Assembly: GCF_030247185.1 (NCBI RefSeq)
Contig: NC_080572.1
Location: 99,559,198 to 99,623,197 of the forward strand
Origin: Malaya genurostris
Lineage: Eukaryota; Arthropoda; Insecta; Diptera; Culicidae
Direction: 5' to 3'
DNA length: 64,000 bases
Shown here: piece after piece, positions 12,501 to 23,763 of the stretch
Numbering within the stretch: the first letter of the stretch is position 1
Layout: each line of letters opens with the position of its first letter
The notes under the pieces: generated by a model
Told to the model about the DNA's origin: nothing
Databases searched by the model: none
The model's input: only the letters and a program-made list of their open reading frames with translations
Program-made: the position numbers and the translations under genes

Positions 12501-12870
12501 CTCGAGATGATACATTTTCTTCCTAGTCGTATTGTTAAACTCGCTATAAGTATGCTAAATAGGCTAGAATGGCAAAGTGTTTTCAGCACGTATATCATTT
12601 ACCAGGTGCGCAAACTAAAAATATAATTTTTTATCAAAAAATAATAGAGTACTCGAGAGCGATGGCGAAATATTTTGTATTCGAATTACTGACTCTCGCT
12701 TCCAACACATTTTGTCCATATCTTTGGCAATTGATGAATTCCATCTAAAAAAAAATCATCTTTCAACTTGAACAGATTCCAGCAGCCAACAACATTGACA
12801 ACAAATAAACATTAAAAAATTTCCGCTCCTGGTTAACCATTCAACCTTGCGATGAAATAGGTGTTTCCAT
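12501..12870. other. No feature recognised
   Basis: AT-rich spacer; nothing supported. Confidence 0.4.
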
Positions 12871-13062
12871 CCCGCGTTGGCGGTTCAATGCATAGGACGC
12901 TGGTCTTACAAGCCAGCTGTCGTATGTTCGAGCCCCGACCTGGAAGGATTCTTAGTGTCAGTAGGATCCATAGTACTAGCAATGCAATGATTCTGTACGC
13001 TAAGAATCGGCTGCGAAGTCTGTTGAAACAGACAAGCCAAATTCCACGAAAAGAATATAATT
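12871..13062 (+). repeat. tRNA-derived SINE, near full length
   Basis: The first 75 or so bases resemble a tRNA: a GGTTCAATGCATAGG A-box/D-arm region, an anticodon-like stem-loop CTGGT-CTTACAA-GCCAG with TAC in the anticodon position, and a B-box-like TGTTCGAGCCCC. The SINE body follows (GGATTCTTAGTGTCAGTAGG, then CTAAGAATCGGCTGCG and GTCTGTTGAAACAG) and an A-rich 3' end. It matches the reverse-strand copy at 23547-23749 nearly throughout. Overlapping ORFs on both strands are artefacts of this repeat. Confidence 0.85.
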
Positions 13063-14490
13063 CCAAGACATTTCTAACATATATCTCAAAATATATCGAG
13101 CAACCATCGTTAAAAACGCTCTCAGTTTTTTTTAAATTAACTTAAAATAACATATCATTCGAACAACTAATCACGAGTCTAACGCGTAAAATCAATTTAT
13201 CATGTCACCTTTTGCTCGTATCATAGATCTGTTACTTTTATGAGCCATTCATTCATGAAACTACCAATTATATTAAACACGAATCGGATTAGAATTGGCG
13301 GCAAACTATGCATTCACATCAAATTTGGCTGCTTCAATTATGATGAGAACTAGATGTTCCCCAAGGCGGTGCCCCACATCGAATAACATTTGCTTCAGGT
13401 CTGATCTACTTTTTCATTAGCATGTTTTCGCAATTTCGTAGCAATCCTTTTTTCCCAAGTAGCTATCCAACATTATCAGTTTATTGAATCTCGCGCAGCA
13501 GTTCTTCGGAGAGTGATTAATGATGACATGCCGGTCACGATGGATCGTGAAATTCTGCACTCGTGTGTCCCGCGAGAACAATCCCATTATTCGACGGAAC
13601 GATCCTGCATTTGCTTCACATGCTCTTCGCTCTGCATAGACTGTCATATTTCTTCATTTTCCTCACCCGATGCAATCGATTTGAACTTTCCAAGCACTAC
13701 TGTTATTTGCTTTGCAAATGGCTACTCCTCCTGCTTCAGTGCCAGCAGAACTGCATCTCGTCGCGAGTTTGAATAGCAAATTGAGTTGCTACGATGAATG
13801 CAAAACATTACCTCGCACTATCTCTCTCTCTGTCTATTGGTTGGTTGAGTCAATAGTCATATTATGGAAACGGTTTCATGGAGCATGTTACCGGATATGG
13901 AGAGGAGTATTGTTTTATTTATGTCTTACTCTGTCCATTAGGGTTTTATACGGCACTGCCAGACAGCGGAGTTTGCATTTCAATTCTATGATGATTTCAT
14001 AATTTGGTTTTGGATTGAGCGCGATTATGATCTAATTCAACACTATGTTTTACTCACATCGTGCTCCGCTTTTACGATTGTTTGAAAATAAGAAACACGC
14101 CATTCTTCTACAAAAAGACATACTGGAAACATTCAATAATTAATTCACACATATTACATGGCATTAAATTTGCATTCATGGCTTCGTTTCACATATAAAG
14201 ATGGCGAGTTCGTCAGCAAGGTTCAAACAATAAAATACAGCAGATAGTAAACTCTTTTCATTGAACTGATTTGATGACACCAATTACCATTTCCTTGCCA
14301 AGTGCATCTCTCAAGCGGTCATCATTGCAATTTTTCGTTACCATTGCTACGATGTGAGTTGCGTGCCTAGATTTATATTACTTAACCAATTAAATTCGTT
14401 CGCGCCTGATTCTATTTGGTAAGGGTAGAAATATAACACGATGGCATTTCTGTCCTAGCTTTGCTGATGCACGGTCACAGTCTCAAGAAA
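13063..14490. other. Upstream region of the LRR gene
   Basis: No coding exon is evident. The sequence is AT-rich with a few chance ORFs at 13.4-14.0 kb. The end closest to the gene has a possible TATA element (14194-14199), a second ATATAAC motif near 14430, and one short upstream ATG frame (from 14441) that stops after five codons. Untranslated exons cannot be excluded. Confidence 0.45.
14194..14199 (+). promoter_or_regulatory. Possible TATA box of the LRR gene
   Basis: TATAAA lies about 300 bp before the chosen start codon, with a TCAG initiator-like motif at 14213. The spacing to that initiator (about 20 nt) is shorter than the usual 30 nt, so this is tentative. Confidence 0.25.
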
Positions 14491-15431
14491 ATGAATATCT
14501 TTAAAATAGGATTCTGGTAAGTTGACGATTCGTTTTATACTGCAAACTACCTAACAATGTTTTTTTTTATTTTAGGATATTTGGAGCTATTATCAGTGCA
14601 GTCACTGGTATGGAGTTGAACTGCAGCACAATTGAAATGGATGTCTGTCATCTCAACAATCTAATCATCACTGAGTATACTGATGTTGCTGCTTGGGAAT
14701 TCCCGGATCAACACAATCTAGTCTTCGGCAACTATCCCATGTCGGACGATACCACCATGATCACCGCCGTGACCAAAGAAGTGTCTGAAAAACTAACAAA
14801 CGCTCAAACTGTGGCCATGCAGAACGTTTCTCTGATGTCATTCTATCTGTGGGAGCACCTATTGAGCCTAGACGTTTCTTACAATTACCTATCCGAGCTG
14901 ATTGTGGATCCAACTTCCATGTACAACCTGAAATCGCTGAATATGAGCCACAACAGACTTCAAGCAATAGACTTCCTCAAAGGGCTCAACAAAATTCGTG
15001 ATCTAGATTTGAGCAACAATTATTTGGAGAAGATCGATCTTTCCAGTTTCGATGCGATTAAGGATCTTACTAGCTTGAAACTAGCACACAATCGCATCCG
15101 CACCGTCACAACCTTCGCGAACTTACTTCATCTACCGCGGCTAACAACTTTAACACTTAACAACAATCAACTGTCGATTCTGGATGCGAGCCAGTGGCAG
15201 TTCAACGTTCTGCAGGATCTGTTGCTTTCCAACAATCGCTTGTCCTACATCAGCATGTGTGAAATACAGAATTCGTTTCCACGTTTGCAGTCGTTGTACC
15301 TGGACGGAAATAATTGGGAATGTTCATTTCTCAACAGTACCGTTTCCCAACTGCACCAGTACGAAGTCAAACTGATTAACTACAGTGCCCACAACTGCAC
15401 AGAAGCGGTGGAGAACATTTGTTGTCACTAA
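14491..15431 (+). CDS. Secreted leucine-rich-repeat protein (two exons, 293 aa)
   Basis: Two exons: 14491-14516 and 14576-15431, joined across a 59-nt intron with GTAAGT donor and TTTTAG acceptor after a T-rich tract. The splice restores a hydrophobic signal peptide (about residues 1-20, starting MNIFKIGFW) directly in front of the long frame, strong support for the model. Seven LRR units follow from about residue 104 to 257, with cores such as LLSLDVSYNYL, LKSLNMSHNRL, IRDLDLSNNYL and LTTLTLNNNQL. A cysteine-containing C-terminal cap begins at NNWEC and the protein ends in Cys-Cys-His. No transmembrane segment or coiled coil is seen, so it is probably extracellular or haemolymph. Mosquito LRIM-type immune proteins share a signal peptide, LRRs and paired cysteines, but they are usually longer with a coiled coil; assignment to that family is inference. 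An in-frame ATG 24 nt upstream (14467) is possible; 14491 has A at -3. Confidence 0.88.
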
Positions 15432-15606
15432 TCCCCCGAAATCACTGCTGAAAACCCGCACCATCGTGTACGATGTCAGTCATGTTCCGTAAGCTGACTC
15501 TATCCTCTGTGGAAAACACAAACAAAATCCAATGCCAACAAGCTTTGTCAATGTACCCAATTATTATTGTCACATCAATATCCTTCAGAAGTTAAAAAAG
15601 AGATTT

Positions 15607-15612
15607 AATAAA
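15607..15612 (+). terminator. Polyadenylation signal of the LRR gene
   Basis: AATAAA lies 176 nt after the stop codon, a normal distance for an insect 3' UTR. Confidence 0.6.
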
Positions 15613-17206
15613 TTAGTTCAGACAAATTTTTGTGTGATTGAGAATGCCAACCTGTCAGTTTGCAATCGTTATGTGTTGCTTTTTTGCTCCCCTCCTAACA
15701 CATCAAGTTAATCGTATTACCATCATATTCGAAATGAAAAAATAATTTTCAGATATCTACTTATGGTTTTGAATTGAGTTGAGAAGCAATGCGATTATTA
15801 TGTCCTTCCTATATTCACTGAAATGCGATGAACTAATAAGAACGTTTGTAAAAATTTAGAATGCAGTTTTGTGATTTGGTATTTTTGCATGTCGGTTTCT
15901 GTTTGACCACGAAAGAGCTTTCTCGATAATTATAGATTGTACAGTGTTTTCTTTCCTTCATTCACAGGATGTCTTTTTTATTATAAATATCATCAACTTA
16001 TTTGCTAACAGATTTTTTTTTCTTTTTCAGGTAATGAGAAACTCACACAACTAAAAGTCGTTCAGGTATTTCTGAAAAATTATAAATTCAATATTTGAAT
16101 GTAACATGATTATATGAGATTGAAACATTCTGATTTCATTTGAAATTGCACTTTTTAGTACCGTAAAATTTCACTTTTTTACTGTCACGTCATTGCACTC
16201 AGTATAACAAATTCGAAATATGAACGATAGTGTAGTAACGTGACAGTGAAATAATAGAATTCAACAATCACGAAAAACGTGTAATTGTGAATATATTAGT
16301 ATCTATGTATTTGAAGAATTGCTCTAAAACGGATAGTATTAAAGAGGAAAAACACTTCAAATACTTTTCTTAAGCTCTGAGAACATTTTCTTGTTTTTCC
16401 ATTTCTACAGTTTATTTTATTTACCAGGAACAATAAGAAATGTTTAGAATCGATGTTTTCTTAACCAAAGTAATAGCTTATTTGTAGGCAAAACAAGATT
16501 CTTTATTTGTTGTTTAAATAAAACCTTTATTTGTCATCACAACAATGCTCAGTCACATATAGCTTTGATCTGAAGCTTTTTTTTTATAAATGTCGTTTGT
16601 AAATTCTGCCATCGCCTTATAATCAAAATAAATGACGCCATTTCCGAATACAACATATTTTGATCGATGCAGAACTCACTTACCGAAATAGGCTTCACTT
16701 CAGTTAAGTGGATACATACCTTCCAAAACAAGCTCATGTCTTTCGAATAATCTATAAGATGCAAAGTCGATTTTTATAATTATAATTTTTAATTATTATA
16801 ACTTTAAAGGCACACTGCTTAAGCTCTAAGGTGCCGAAGAAAAAAAACGATTTTATTTCAATGTTTCTAAAAGCGTCAAATAGTACATTTCTTGTTATGC
16901 TTGTGTAACAAAAATATCGTGAAATGAAAAAAAAATGTTTTTGGCTCTACACCGCATGCCCCAAAATGGTTATGGAACTTTGGAACTCATTTGCAGTGAC
17001 TCTTCGATACACTTCTGGGCCAATACACTTATTGAAGTTATTCCCAACTTTTCAAACCCATCCGAAAAGTAATTTTCCGGAAGGTCTGTAAAACTTCCCT
17101 ACGCAGTTTTGATCACCTCCTCGCATAAGTTTTTTTTAAAGAGCCTTCTTAATGGCTTTGGGCGCGGATAATAGTCCTAAGTAGCTTTGAAGGAGATAAA
17201 AGGCGG
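15613..17206. other. Gene-free stretch with one possible transposase relic
   Basis: Mostly AT-rich DNA with no exon. An inverted pair TTTACTGTCACGT / ACGTGACAGTGAAA lies near 16178 and 16237. The only coding-like trace is on the reverse strand at 16950-17130 (separate entry). Confidence 0.4.
16950..17130 (-). pseudogene. Possible C-terminal relic of a mariner-like transposase
   Basis: Reverse-strand reading in two adjacent frames gives FTDLPENYFSDGFEKLG and then NFNKCIG. This resembles the C-terminal pattern of mariner-type transposases (LPE..Y..G...L..RW.KCI). Stops and a frame change break it, and no catalytic motif or inverted repeats were found. The resemblance is short and could be coincidental. 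Confidence 0.3.
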
Positions 17207-18380
17207 GTGGGTAATGTCAGAGACATAACTGGATGTCGTGAATACGAAAACAACTGACATGTTCCTTAACACTTCCGAATATCAATTAGTTGATCAATTG
17301 TATGAATTATGCAAGCATTCCCCTTTTCCACATTTTTCGCAAAAACAAAGAAGGCTTCACTTGATCTAGATTACTGTGAATTTCACACAGCGAAAAATGC
17401 AAAAATCTAACCAAACTGTTCTAGATTTGCACTAAACTGAGGATATTTCCTTTCGATTTGCGAACAACAAATCCTAATAGTTCTTTAGAAAACTTTTAGA
17501 GCCATTAGAACGGCTGATTTTGTGTAATGCTCTCCACCGTTGTTTTTTCACCAATGCTAATGACTGGCAGCTGTGACGTAATCGCTCTTGTCGAAAGCGA
17601 AACTAGCTGTGCAGACGACACAAAACACATCTGCTCGCAGTGGCGATAAAATCCAAACTGATTCAATTTTTGTTAGGAGCTTTCTTTTTACATGTTTTCG
17701 TTTGTAGCTTTTTCACTAATGGGCGGTCCTAACGGCTATAAAAATAGCCTCATAAAGAATTTTAATGGCGATTATTTCATTTCGGATTTGCATAATTTAT
17801 TGGAAGAAACTTTCAATATGCTGTAGGGATTCGTTTCTAGCATTCAGAAGAACCAAATTGAGGAACTCACTACGATATTCAACACTTTTCGGAACATTTT
17901 TCTCGAACGATTTGTTATACAGCAGTAGATATTTTGTTCTCTTCCCAGAACGCGTTCTGATTGGCAGGTTTTTCAATAGTGTACTATTGAAATACTTCAA
18001 TGCTTTTGCTATACACGTTTAAGTTGAAAAATTTCGATTCTATTGGTAGTTAGATTATATAAATCCTTTCACAGATCACTGAGCTATGAGCTTTAAAAAT
18101 ACGAGAAAGTCAAACGCGCCTTATGTATTATCCTCTCTGATACTCGTTTATACCAAACATTTCAGAAAAGTTGATTTTGAATTATTTGAGATTATGTCAC
18201 AAAACTGAAAATTTTATCATAAAATTGTGATCATATGGCATGTAGTAGAAATTATGTTGATTCGTTAGATACAACAATAGATATTCACGATCAAAAACTT
18301 ATCACTCTCTCAGAGGGTGAATTTTGAAAAGGCACCCCATAGTAAAGTAAGTCGTATTCACGACAAAATCTTTTACCCAA
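17207..18380 (+). repeat. Family B dispersed repeat, copy B1
   Basis: It shares long stretches with 26692-27790: GGTAATGTCAGAGACATAAC, ACTAAACTGA, TTTAGAGCCATTAGAACGGC, TTTCGGATTTGCAT, TCGAACGATT and CCCCATAGTAAAGTAAGTCG followed by TATTCACGACAAA. Block order differs: the TTTCGGATTTGCAT block is at 17780 here, after the ATTAGAACGGC block, but before it in B2. No protein is recognised. Class unknown. Confidence 0.65.
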
Positions 18381-19149
18381 CATAGCCGTTTGATTTGATT
18401 TTACGTTTCGTCTTTGACTCATAGTGCGTAGTTACCAGTTATGTACTACAATCTGTACGGTTAACATGTCGAAACTTGTTTCGTCCGAGACGCCAGTTTA
18501 GACATTACACTCCGGTGTAATAGGAAAAGTGTTTTGCAAGTAGCATTAACTATACGTCTGCCTAGCGGTTTACGTTCTGCCGTCAGGTCTCACTAGCAGT
18601 TCAACATGAACTGCTACGCACTGATAAGTCAAAGGCGAAACGTAGAATAAAAAAAATCCAAAGTAGAAAATCTGACGAATAAAGTGGGCAACTAGGAAGT
18701 AACTGAAGCCCAAAATCGTTAATTTTAGCAATCAAGGTTTCATTAAAAGTAATCTGTCAACGCTATAAGTCTACCCGCTTTCGCACCAGCACGCACCAAA
18801 CACACTTCCAAAATGCGCATGCGTTCGTTTTTTTTTGTCTGAAATCAGAATGTGTGTCAGCGGCGAAATATTTATTTCATCCGCAGATTCTCGCCCAAAA
18901 TATGTTGTGTGCGCTCAGAAATAATTCTTGATAGCTTGCGCACCTTCACTTCACGACGATGGTTGTGATGTACTTTACAACAATTCAATCCCTGAGTTAT
19001 ACTTCACGTGTATAAAACAAATCACGAATATTTGATGAAAGTCTTTTCATGTGGCTAGTGAAATTATAATTCGATAAATCTATCTTTTTGAGGATCAATA
19101 TTTCGATTCCCAAGAATATGGTAGGATATATTTTATGTGAACTAGTGGT
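18381..19149. other. No feature recognised
   Basis: Spacer without recognisable genes. The part around 18780-18960 is richer in GC and shows no repeat shared with the window. Confidence 0.35.
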
Positions 19150-19460
19150 ACTTTAGTATGCACAAGTCTTTTTTATGCGAGGGATGCATACCATAGAAAA
19201 ATCGCATAGCTTTAAAAATTCACATAAAGAACCACAAAACAATAGAAACAATTTTTTTGTAGCAAGATGTCTTAAAAATTCATGAAACGTGGAGATGCAT
19301 TATTTCGAAAAAAAATCAATATCGGTTCAGAGATCGCCGAAATCGAATTTATTTTTAAAGCAATTTTTTTTTGAGAAATGCATGAAACGTTGAAATCTTA
19401 TGTTACCTCAAAGAAAAATTGTTTTGAAGAAAATCGAAAATCCGAAAGAGTCGAATTAAA
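19150..19460 (+). repeat. TATGCG-family MITE-like fragment
   Basis: It contains AAGTCTTTTTTATGCGAGGG, the same phrase that starts the TA-flanked element at 50758, and two copies of a CATGAAACGT phrase also present (as CATTAAACGT / GCGAAACGTT) in the relative at 50189-50510. Ends are not clearly defined. Confidence 0.5.
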
Positions 19461-19549
19461 AAGTTACCGCGTGGTAATACCGAATCTCGACAGTTCGAGC
19501 ATTTCAAAAAAGTTTGGCATGAAAAAACTAAGACTTCACAAAATGACAT

Positions 19550-20745
19550 ATTATTAATCCACTTAGTGGTGTGAATGCCTTTCTCTTTCATCGTCACAGT
19601 CTCATTCAAATATTCAGAAGAAAACAGAAATCACATCCATTTGATTTTCGAATTTGATAAGTAGCTCAATAGTAGCATCAAGAAGAGCATAAGATTGTTA
19701 AAATATGTTCAGCCATATCTGAGAAAATTGAGCGGAAAAAACAACACGTTTTTTCGGATACTTCACTTAAATCATTTTATCTCCGGAACGAAAAGTGACA
19801 ACCATTTGCTCTTCAAACCTAATCAATGAGCCAAAAGCAACTTTCAAATGAGCCTAAATCGGCTAAAATCGGTTCAGCCATCTCTAAAAAAAAACCTGTT
19901 TTAATCCACTTAGTGGTGTAATGATGCCTTTCTCATATCAATCATAGTATCGTATATAATACTGTGGTATTCTTCAATATAATTTTCTTCCATTCTTAAA
20001 AGAATAACCAAAATCGGTTTGTTTGACCGTCTACTGATAAAAACTATCAATTGAAGAAGATTTGAGGTCGATTTAGAAAACTTTTTACGGGTTTTCGTCC
20101 TTTTTAATTATGTTATAAAATTTTTAACACGCTTTACCCTATATATTCAATGATAATATTCAGGAATTTTATATGGAACAACAGAACCTTTCATTTGAAT
20201 CTAAGTTCGTGAAAATCGGTTGTGCCATCTATGAGAAAAGTTAGAACACATATTTTCATTTTTTTGCACATTTCACCCCATAACTCCGGAACCAGAAGTC
20301 GGATCCAAATAATATTCAGGAGTTTTGTATGGGACCACAAGACCTTTCATTTGAATCTAAGTTTGTAAAAATCGGTTCAGCCATCTCCGAGAAAAGTTAG
20401 TGCAAAAAAACGTTACATACACACATACACACACAGACATTTTGCGTACTCGACGAACTGAGTCGATTGGTATATGACACTCGGCCCTCCGGTTCAAAAG
20501 TCGGTTTTCACAGTGATTGCATAACCTTTCTATATGGGAAAGGCAAAAAAAGTTCGTTTTGTCGGTTACATCACTTATACCATTATATCTCCGCAAACAG
20601 AAGTTACTGTCATTTGATCTTCGAATTTGATGGTAGCTTCAAAAAGAGCCTAAGTTTGTTAAACCACATGTACACATACCGACATTCGAAAGTCGGTTTT
20701 TTTTTTTGCAGCAGTTCTATTACCTTTCTATAGAGAAAGGCCAAA
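19550..20745 (-). repeat. Family A repeat, copy A5, split by a second copy
   Basis: The tail is at 19550-19585 (TTAATCCACTTAGTGGTGTG) and 169-type body units reach 19880. The copy resumes at 20551 with GTTCGTTTTGTCGGTTACAT and ends in the head at 20715-20745 (ATTACCTTTCTATAGAGAAA). The gap is exactly occupied by another complete family A element (19891-20550), so A5 predates it. Confidence 0.75.
19891..20550 (-). repeat. Family A repeat, copy A6, complete and nested in A5
   Basis: Tail CCTGTTTTAATCCACTTAGT at the left and head ATAACCTTTCTATATGGGAA at the right enclose a compact 329-type body, a CA-rich microsatellite (20420-20447) and the TATGACACTCGGCCCTCCGG block. It is the reverse complement of copy A10 (51179-51794) along its whole length, apart from small differences. 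It was inserted into an A-run of copy A5, with A-runs at both junctions. Confidence 0.8.
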
Positions 20746-20890
20746 CCGCATAACTGAAAAGTCGCAATAAAACATCCGCTCTTGGGCTTGGAAAATACGC
20801 ATGAAAAATCGCAAAACTTTGAAAATTCGCATAAAAAAGCATAACTTCGTGAATTTTCATAAAAAAGTTACAGAGAAAAACACATAAAAC
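20746..20890 (-). repeat. TATGCG-family fragment
   Basis: Reverse-orientation units AAATTCGCATAAAAAAGCAT and GAATTTTCATAAAAAAGTTA correspond to the internal tandem units of the element at 50758-51046. No clear ends. Confidence 0.5.
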
Positions 20891-21974
20891 AGCGACTCGA
20901 GTATATAGGTGCACCGTTTCAAGTTTTCACAACGAACAAGTGAATGTTTCACCTACTCATGCGATCACTGAACTAATTAGAGCGATTATCGATATTCCTA
21001 TATGTGAAGGAAGCGTACCAGTATTATTTGAATTTACGTTGTCCAGTAATGCCTTTGTTTTTGTTCCATTACTGAACCAATGAAATTCAGTAAAAAAGAC
21101 AAATTATTGTTTTGTTCATAAACACTTTTATAGTTATAGACTATGTATCGATATGTCCTTGAGTTGTGGGGAAAGCACATAGAACAGGCTTCTTATTTTT
21201 AGTCTTAATTTGTCTTTTTGCAAACATGGTGAGTTAAACTAAGGTGATAACAATACCTATATACCATATACCCAATAATTGAGTAGTGACCAAATTCAAT
21301 TTCGGACGAATGATGAGAACAATGAGAATAATCGATTCAGAAAAGGATTTAATAAAGTGGATATATTTTTGCGTGCCCTTATTTTCAAACCATTGCATTT
21401 TAACTCGAAAACTAATTGTATAAAAATGGTCTCCAAGCTCTTTCGAAGTAGTTCAATATGTAAGTAGTCTCATCTGCACCTTTCTGCGCCTTTTGATCAT
21501 AGAAAAGTTGGAGTTTCGTAAAAAAAACAAAAATTGACTCTATTTCATTAAACTGAAATAATAGCAGCATAGTATGTTTGAGAAAGTTGTGTAGTTTTTA
21601 ACGATGAAAAACTTTGTAAAACAAAGTTTGTAACTCATATAAATTGAAAATATATATGTTTCTCTAACAAAAACTGGTTTTAGGACACCTTTTTCAGAAA
21701 ATACATTATGTCATGAATTAGACTTAAGTTACGGGAATAGTACCTTTTGCAAATTTGTTTAAAATGACTTTCTGAACAACTTTGTCGAAGTAACTTAGCC
21801 CCTATGTTGGCCCTGAGCTAAAATAGTATTTTTATCTCACTTTAAGGGAAATAATCACATAAATTTTTTTTCCCGAAAGATGGCGTCTATCATTCTGAAC
21901 ACCTTTACTGAAGATACTGGCCCTCAAAAACCACGTTTTTAATGAGTTATCAATCAAAAAAATTTAAAACTATG
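20891..21974. other. Gene-free AT-rich stretch
   Basis: No exon or complete element is seen. Around 21550-21960 the style (runs such as AACTTTGTAAAACAAAGTTT) resembles the AT-rich dispersed sequence at 32945-33690, but no clear alignment was found. Confidence 0.35.
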
Positions 21975-23420
21975 CACTTACTTTTTTCAGAGACGGCTGA
22001 ACCGATTTCTACAAACTTAGATTCCAGTGAAAGGTCTAATGGTGCCATAGCCTGCTATTGAATTTCATTTGGATCCGACTTCCGTTTCCGGAGTTACATG
22101 GTAATATGTGAAAATTAGAGAAAAAGTGTGCACTCAATTTTCTCGGAAACGGCCTAACCGATTTTCACACTCTAAGATTCAAATGATTTCCTGAAAATTT
22201 GTAGAACATTTTATCTGGATCCGACTTTCGCTTCCGGAACTAAAGCGTGATAGGTGAAAAATTACCAATCTGTGAGTTTGTGGCCATAAAAATATAATTC
22301 GGCACTACTGTCCCTCCTTTTTCCTATTCCGGAAGCACCGAAAGTGGTGAAGAAAAACTCCAAAAATAGAACTCACTTCGATTTCTCTGCCATGCTTGAA
22401 TCGATTTCCATAAATCTTGATTTAAATAAAAACTCATATAATCTTTAAATCTACTGTAAAATTTCATTCGGATTCGACTTCTGGTTCCGAAGTTACAGGG
22501 CGATGACAATATGTACAACACCAAAAGAAGAAGAAAACACAAAACGAACGATGCGTGCTTTGTTCTATTTCGTACACGCTATAAAGAAATCGAAACGGTT
22601 ACTGATGTCTGCCACTGGTGTGTGATATTGATAAAAGACGGTGGTGCAGTTGATAAAAGTTTTAGCTATTCTTTGATAAGAGCGACCGAAAGAATAAACG
22701 AATGTCATTGAATTCAAATTTAGTTGAAAAAATATGCAATTTGCACGGCCGGTAGTGCAGTAATACCGTTCCAGTTGTGTAGTGATGTCAATAATAATAA
22801 TAATAATAATAACAATAATAGTAATATTATTAATAATACTAGTGAAAATAATAATAATAATAACAATAATAATAATAATAATCCTCCTACATATTGCATG
22901 CTGTTTAGCTTGACCTACATATGCAGAAGTAACAGAAACGCAGGTTCGCTTCGTTTGTTAGATTTCGTTTAATTGATTTAATCGAAATAGAGAATGAGAT
23001 AGTAAGTCTAGGTTTAACTAGGTTCGAAACTGTTCCAATTTGTAGATCATATTTGTTGCTGGCAAACAAACCAACTTCGGCTATTCCGGTCATCTGAATC
23101 CGGTTTCGGAAGAATTGGAAATGGTGATTAAAAACTGCAAAAAGGATCCCACTCGCTTTCCGTCAAGATGGCCGAAACGATACTCACAAACTTATAGGTT
23201 CAAAGAAAAAGTCTTACAGTTTCATACGGAATTCCTAAATTTGTTGTGGATACTACTTCCGGTTCCGGAACTACAGAGTAAACAGGATTTGTAGAGTTTG
23301 TTAGATTAGGTCCGAACAAATGAACAGTTGTTTCAGCGAATTACACAGTTATATTTGTGATGTTATGAGTACTATGAGAAAGGCATCATTACAGCACTTG
23401 GTGGATAAAAACAGGTTTTG
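21975..23420 (+). repeat. Family A repeat, copy A7, headless, with insertion
   Basis: 329-type body blocks (GACGGCTGAACCGATTTC, AAGGTCTAATGGTGCC, GGATCCGACTTCC) start at about 21975. The tail, with GAGAAAGGCATCATTACAG and GGTGGATAAAAACAGG, ends near 23420. About 22530-23000 does not belong to the family and includes a trinucleotide microsatellite. The head is missing. Confidence 0.65.
22790..22883 (+). repeat. (AAT)n microsatellite
   Basis: AAT repeats with a few AAC, AGT and ATT interruptions. The overlapping asparagine-rich ORF is this repeat and not a gene. Confidence 0.95.
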
Positions 23421-23546
23421 CTATTAATCTCAGCAATTGCTGGGTGATAAAGAAGTTCTTTATTCTTGTAATATATACTTTTTGACCAAATAAGTAGTAA
23501 TTTCCCATTAAGCTATCGATAATATAAAAACTTGTGACACTACCCA

Positions 23547-23749
23547 AAAGCAAAGTCTTGGCATTACATTCCTTTTGTAGAATTTGGCCTTTCTGTTTCA
23601 ACAGACTTCACAGCCGATTCTTAGTGTACAGAATCATTGCATGGCTAGTACTATGGATCCTACTGACACTAAGAATCCTTCCAGGTCGGGGCTCGAACAT
23701 ACGACAACTGGTTTGTAAGACCAGTGTCCTATGCATTGAACCGCCAACC
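23547..23749 (-). mobile_element. tRNA-derived SINE with 14-bp target duplication
   Basis: Perfect direct repeats TGTGACACTACCCA flank the element at 23533-23546 and 23750-23763, which marks a retrotransposition event. On the reverse strand it reads as a tRNA-like head (TTGGCGGTTCAATGCATAGG, anticodon-like stem-loop CTGGT-CTTACAA-ACCAG, B-box-like GTTCGAGCCCC), then the body shared with 12871-13062, then an A/T-rich 3' end. Such SINEs are transcribed by RNA polymerase III and moved by a partner LINE. Overlapping reading frames are not proteins. Confidence 0.92.
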
Positions 23750-23763
23750 TGTGACACTACCCA

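Noticed and set aside
12833..13145. Opposing ORFs over the SINE at 12.9 kb (and the similar one at 23.5 kb)
   Set aside because: They lie within a tRNA-derived SINE and recur with it.
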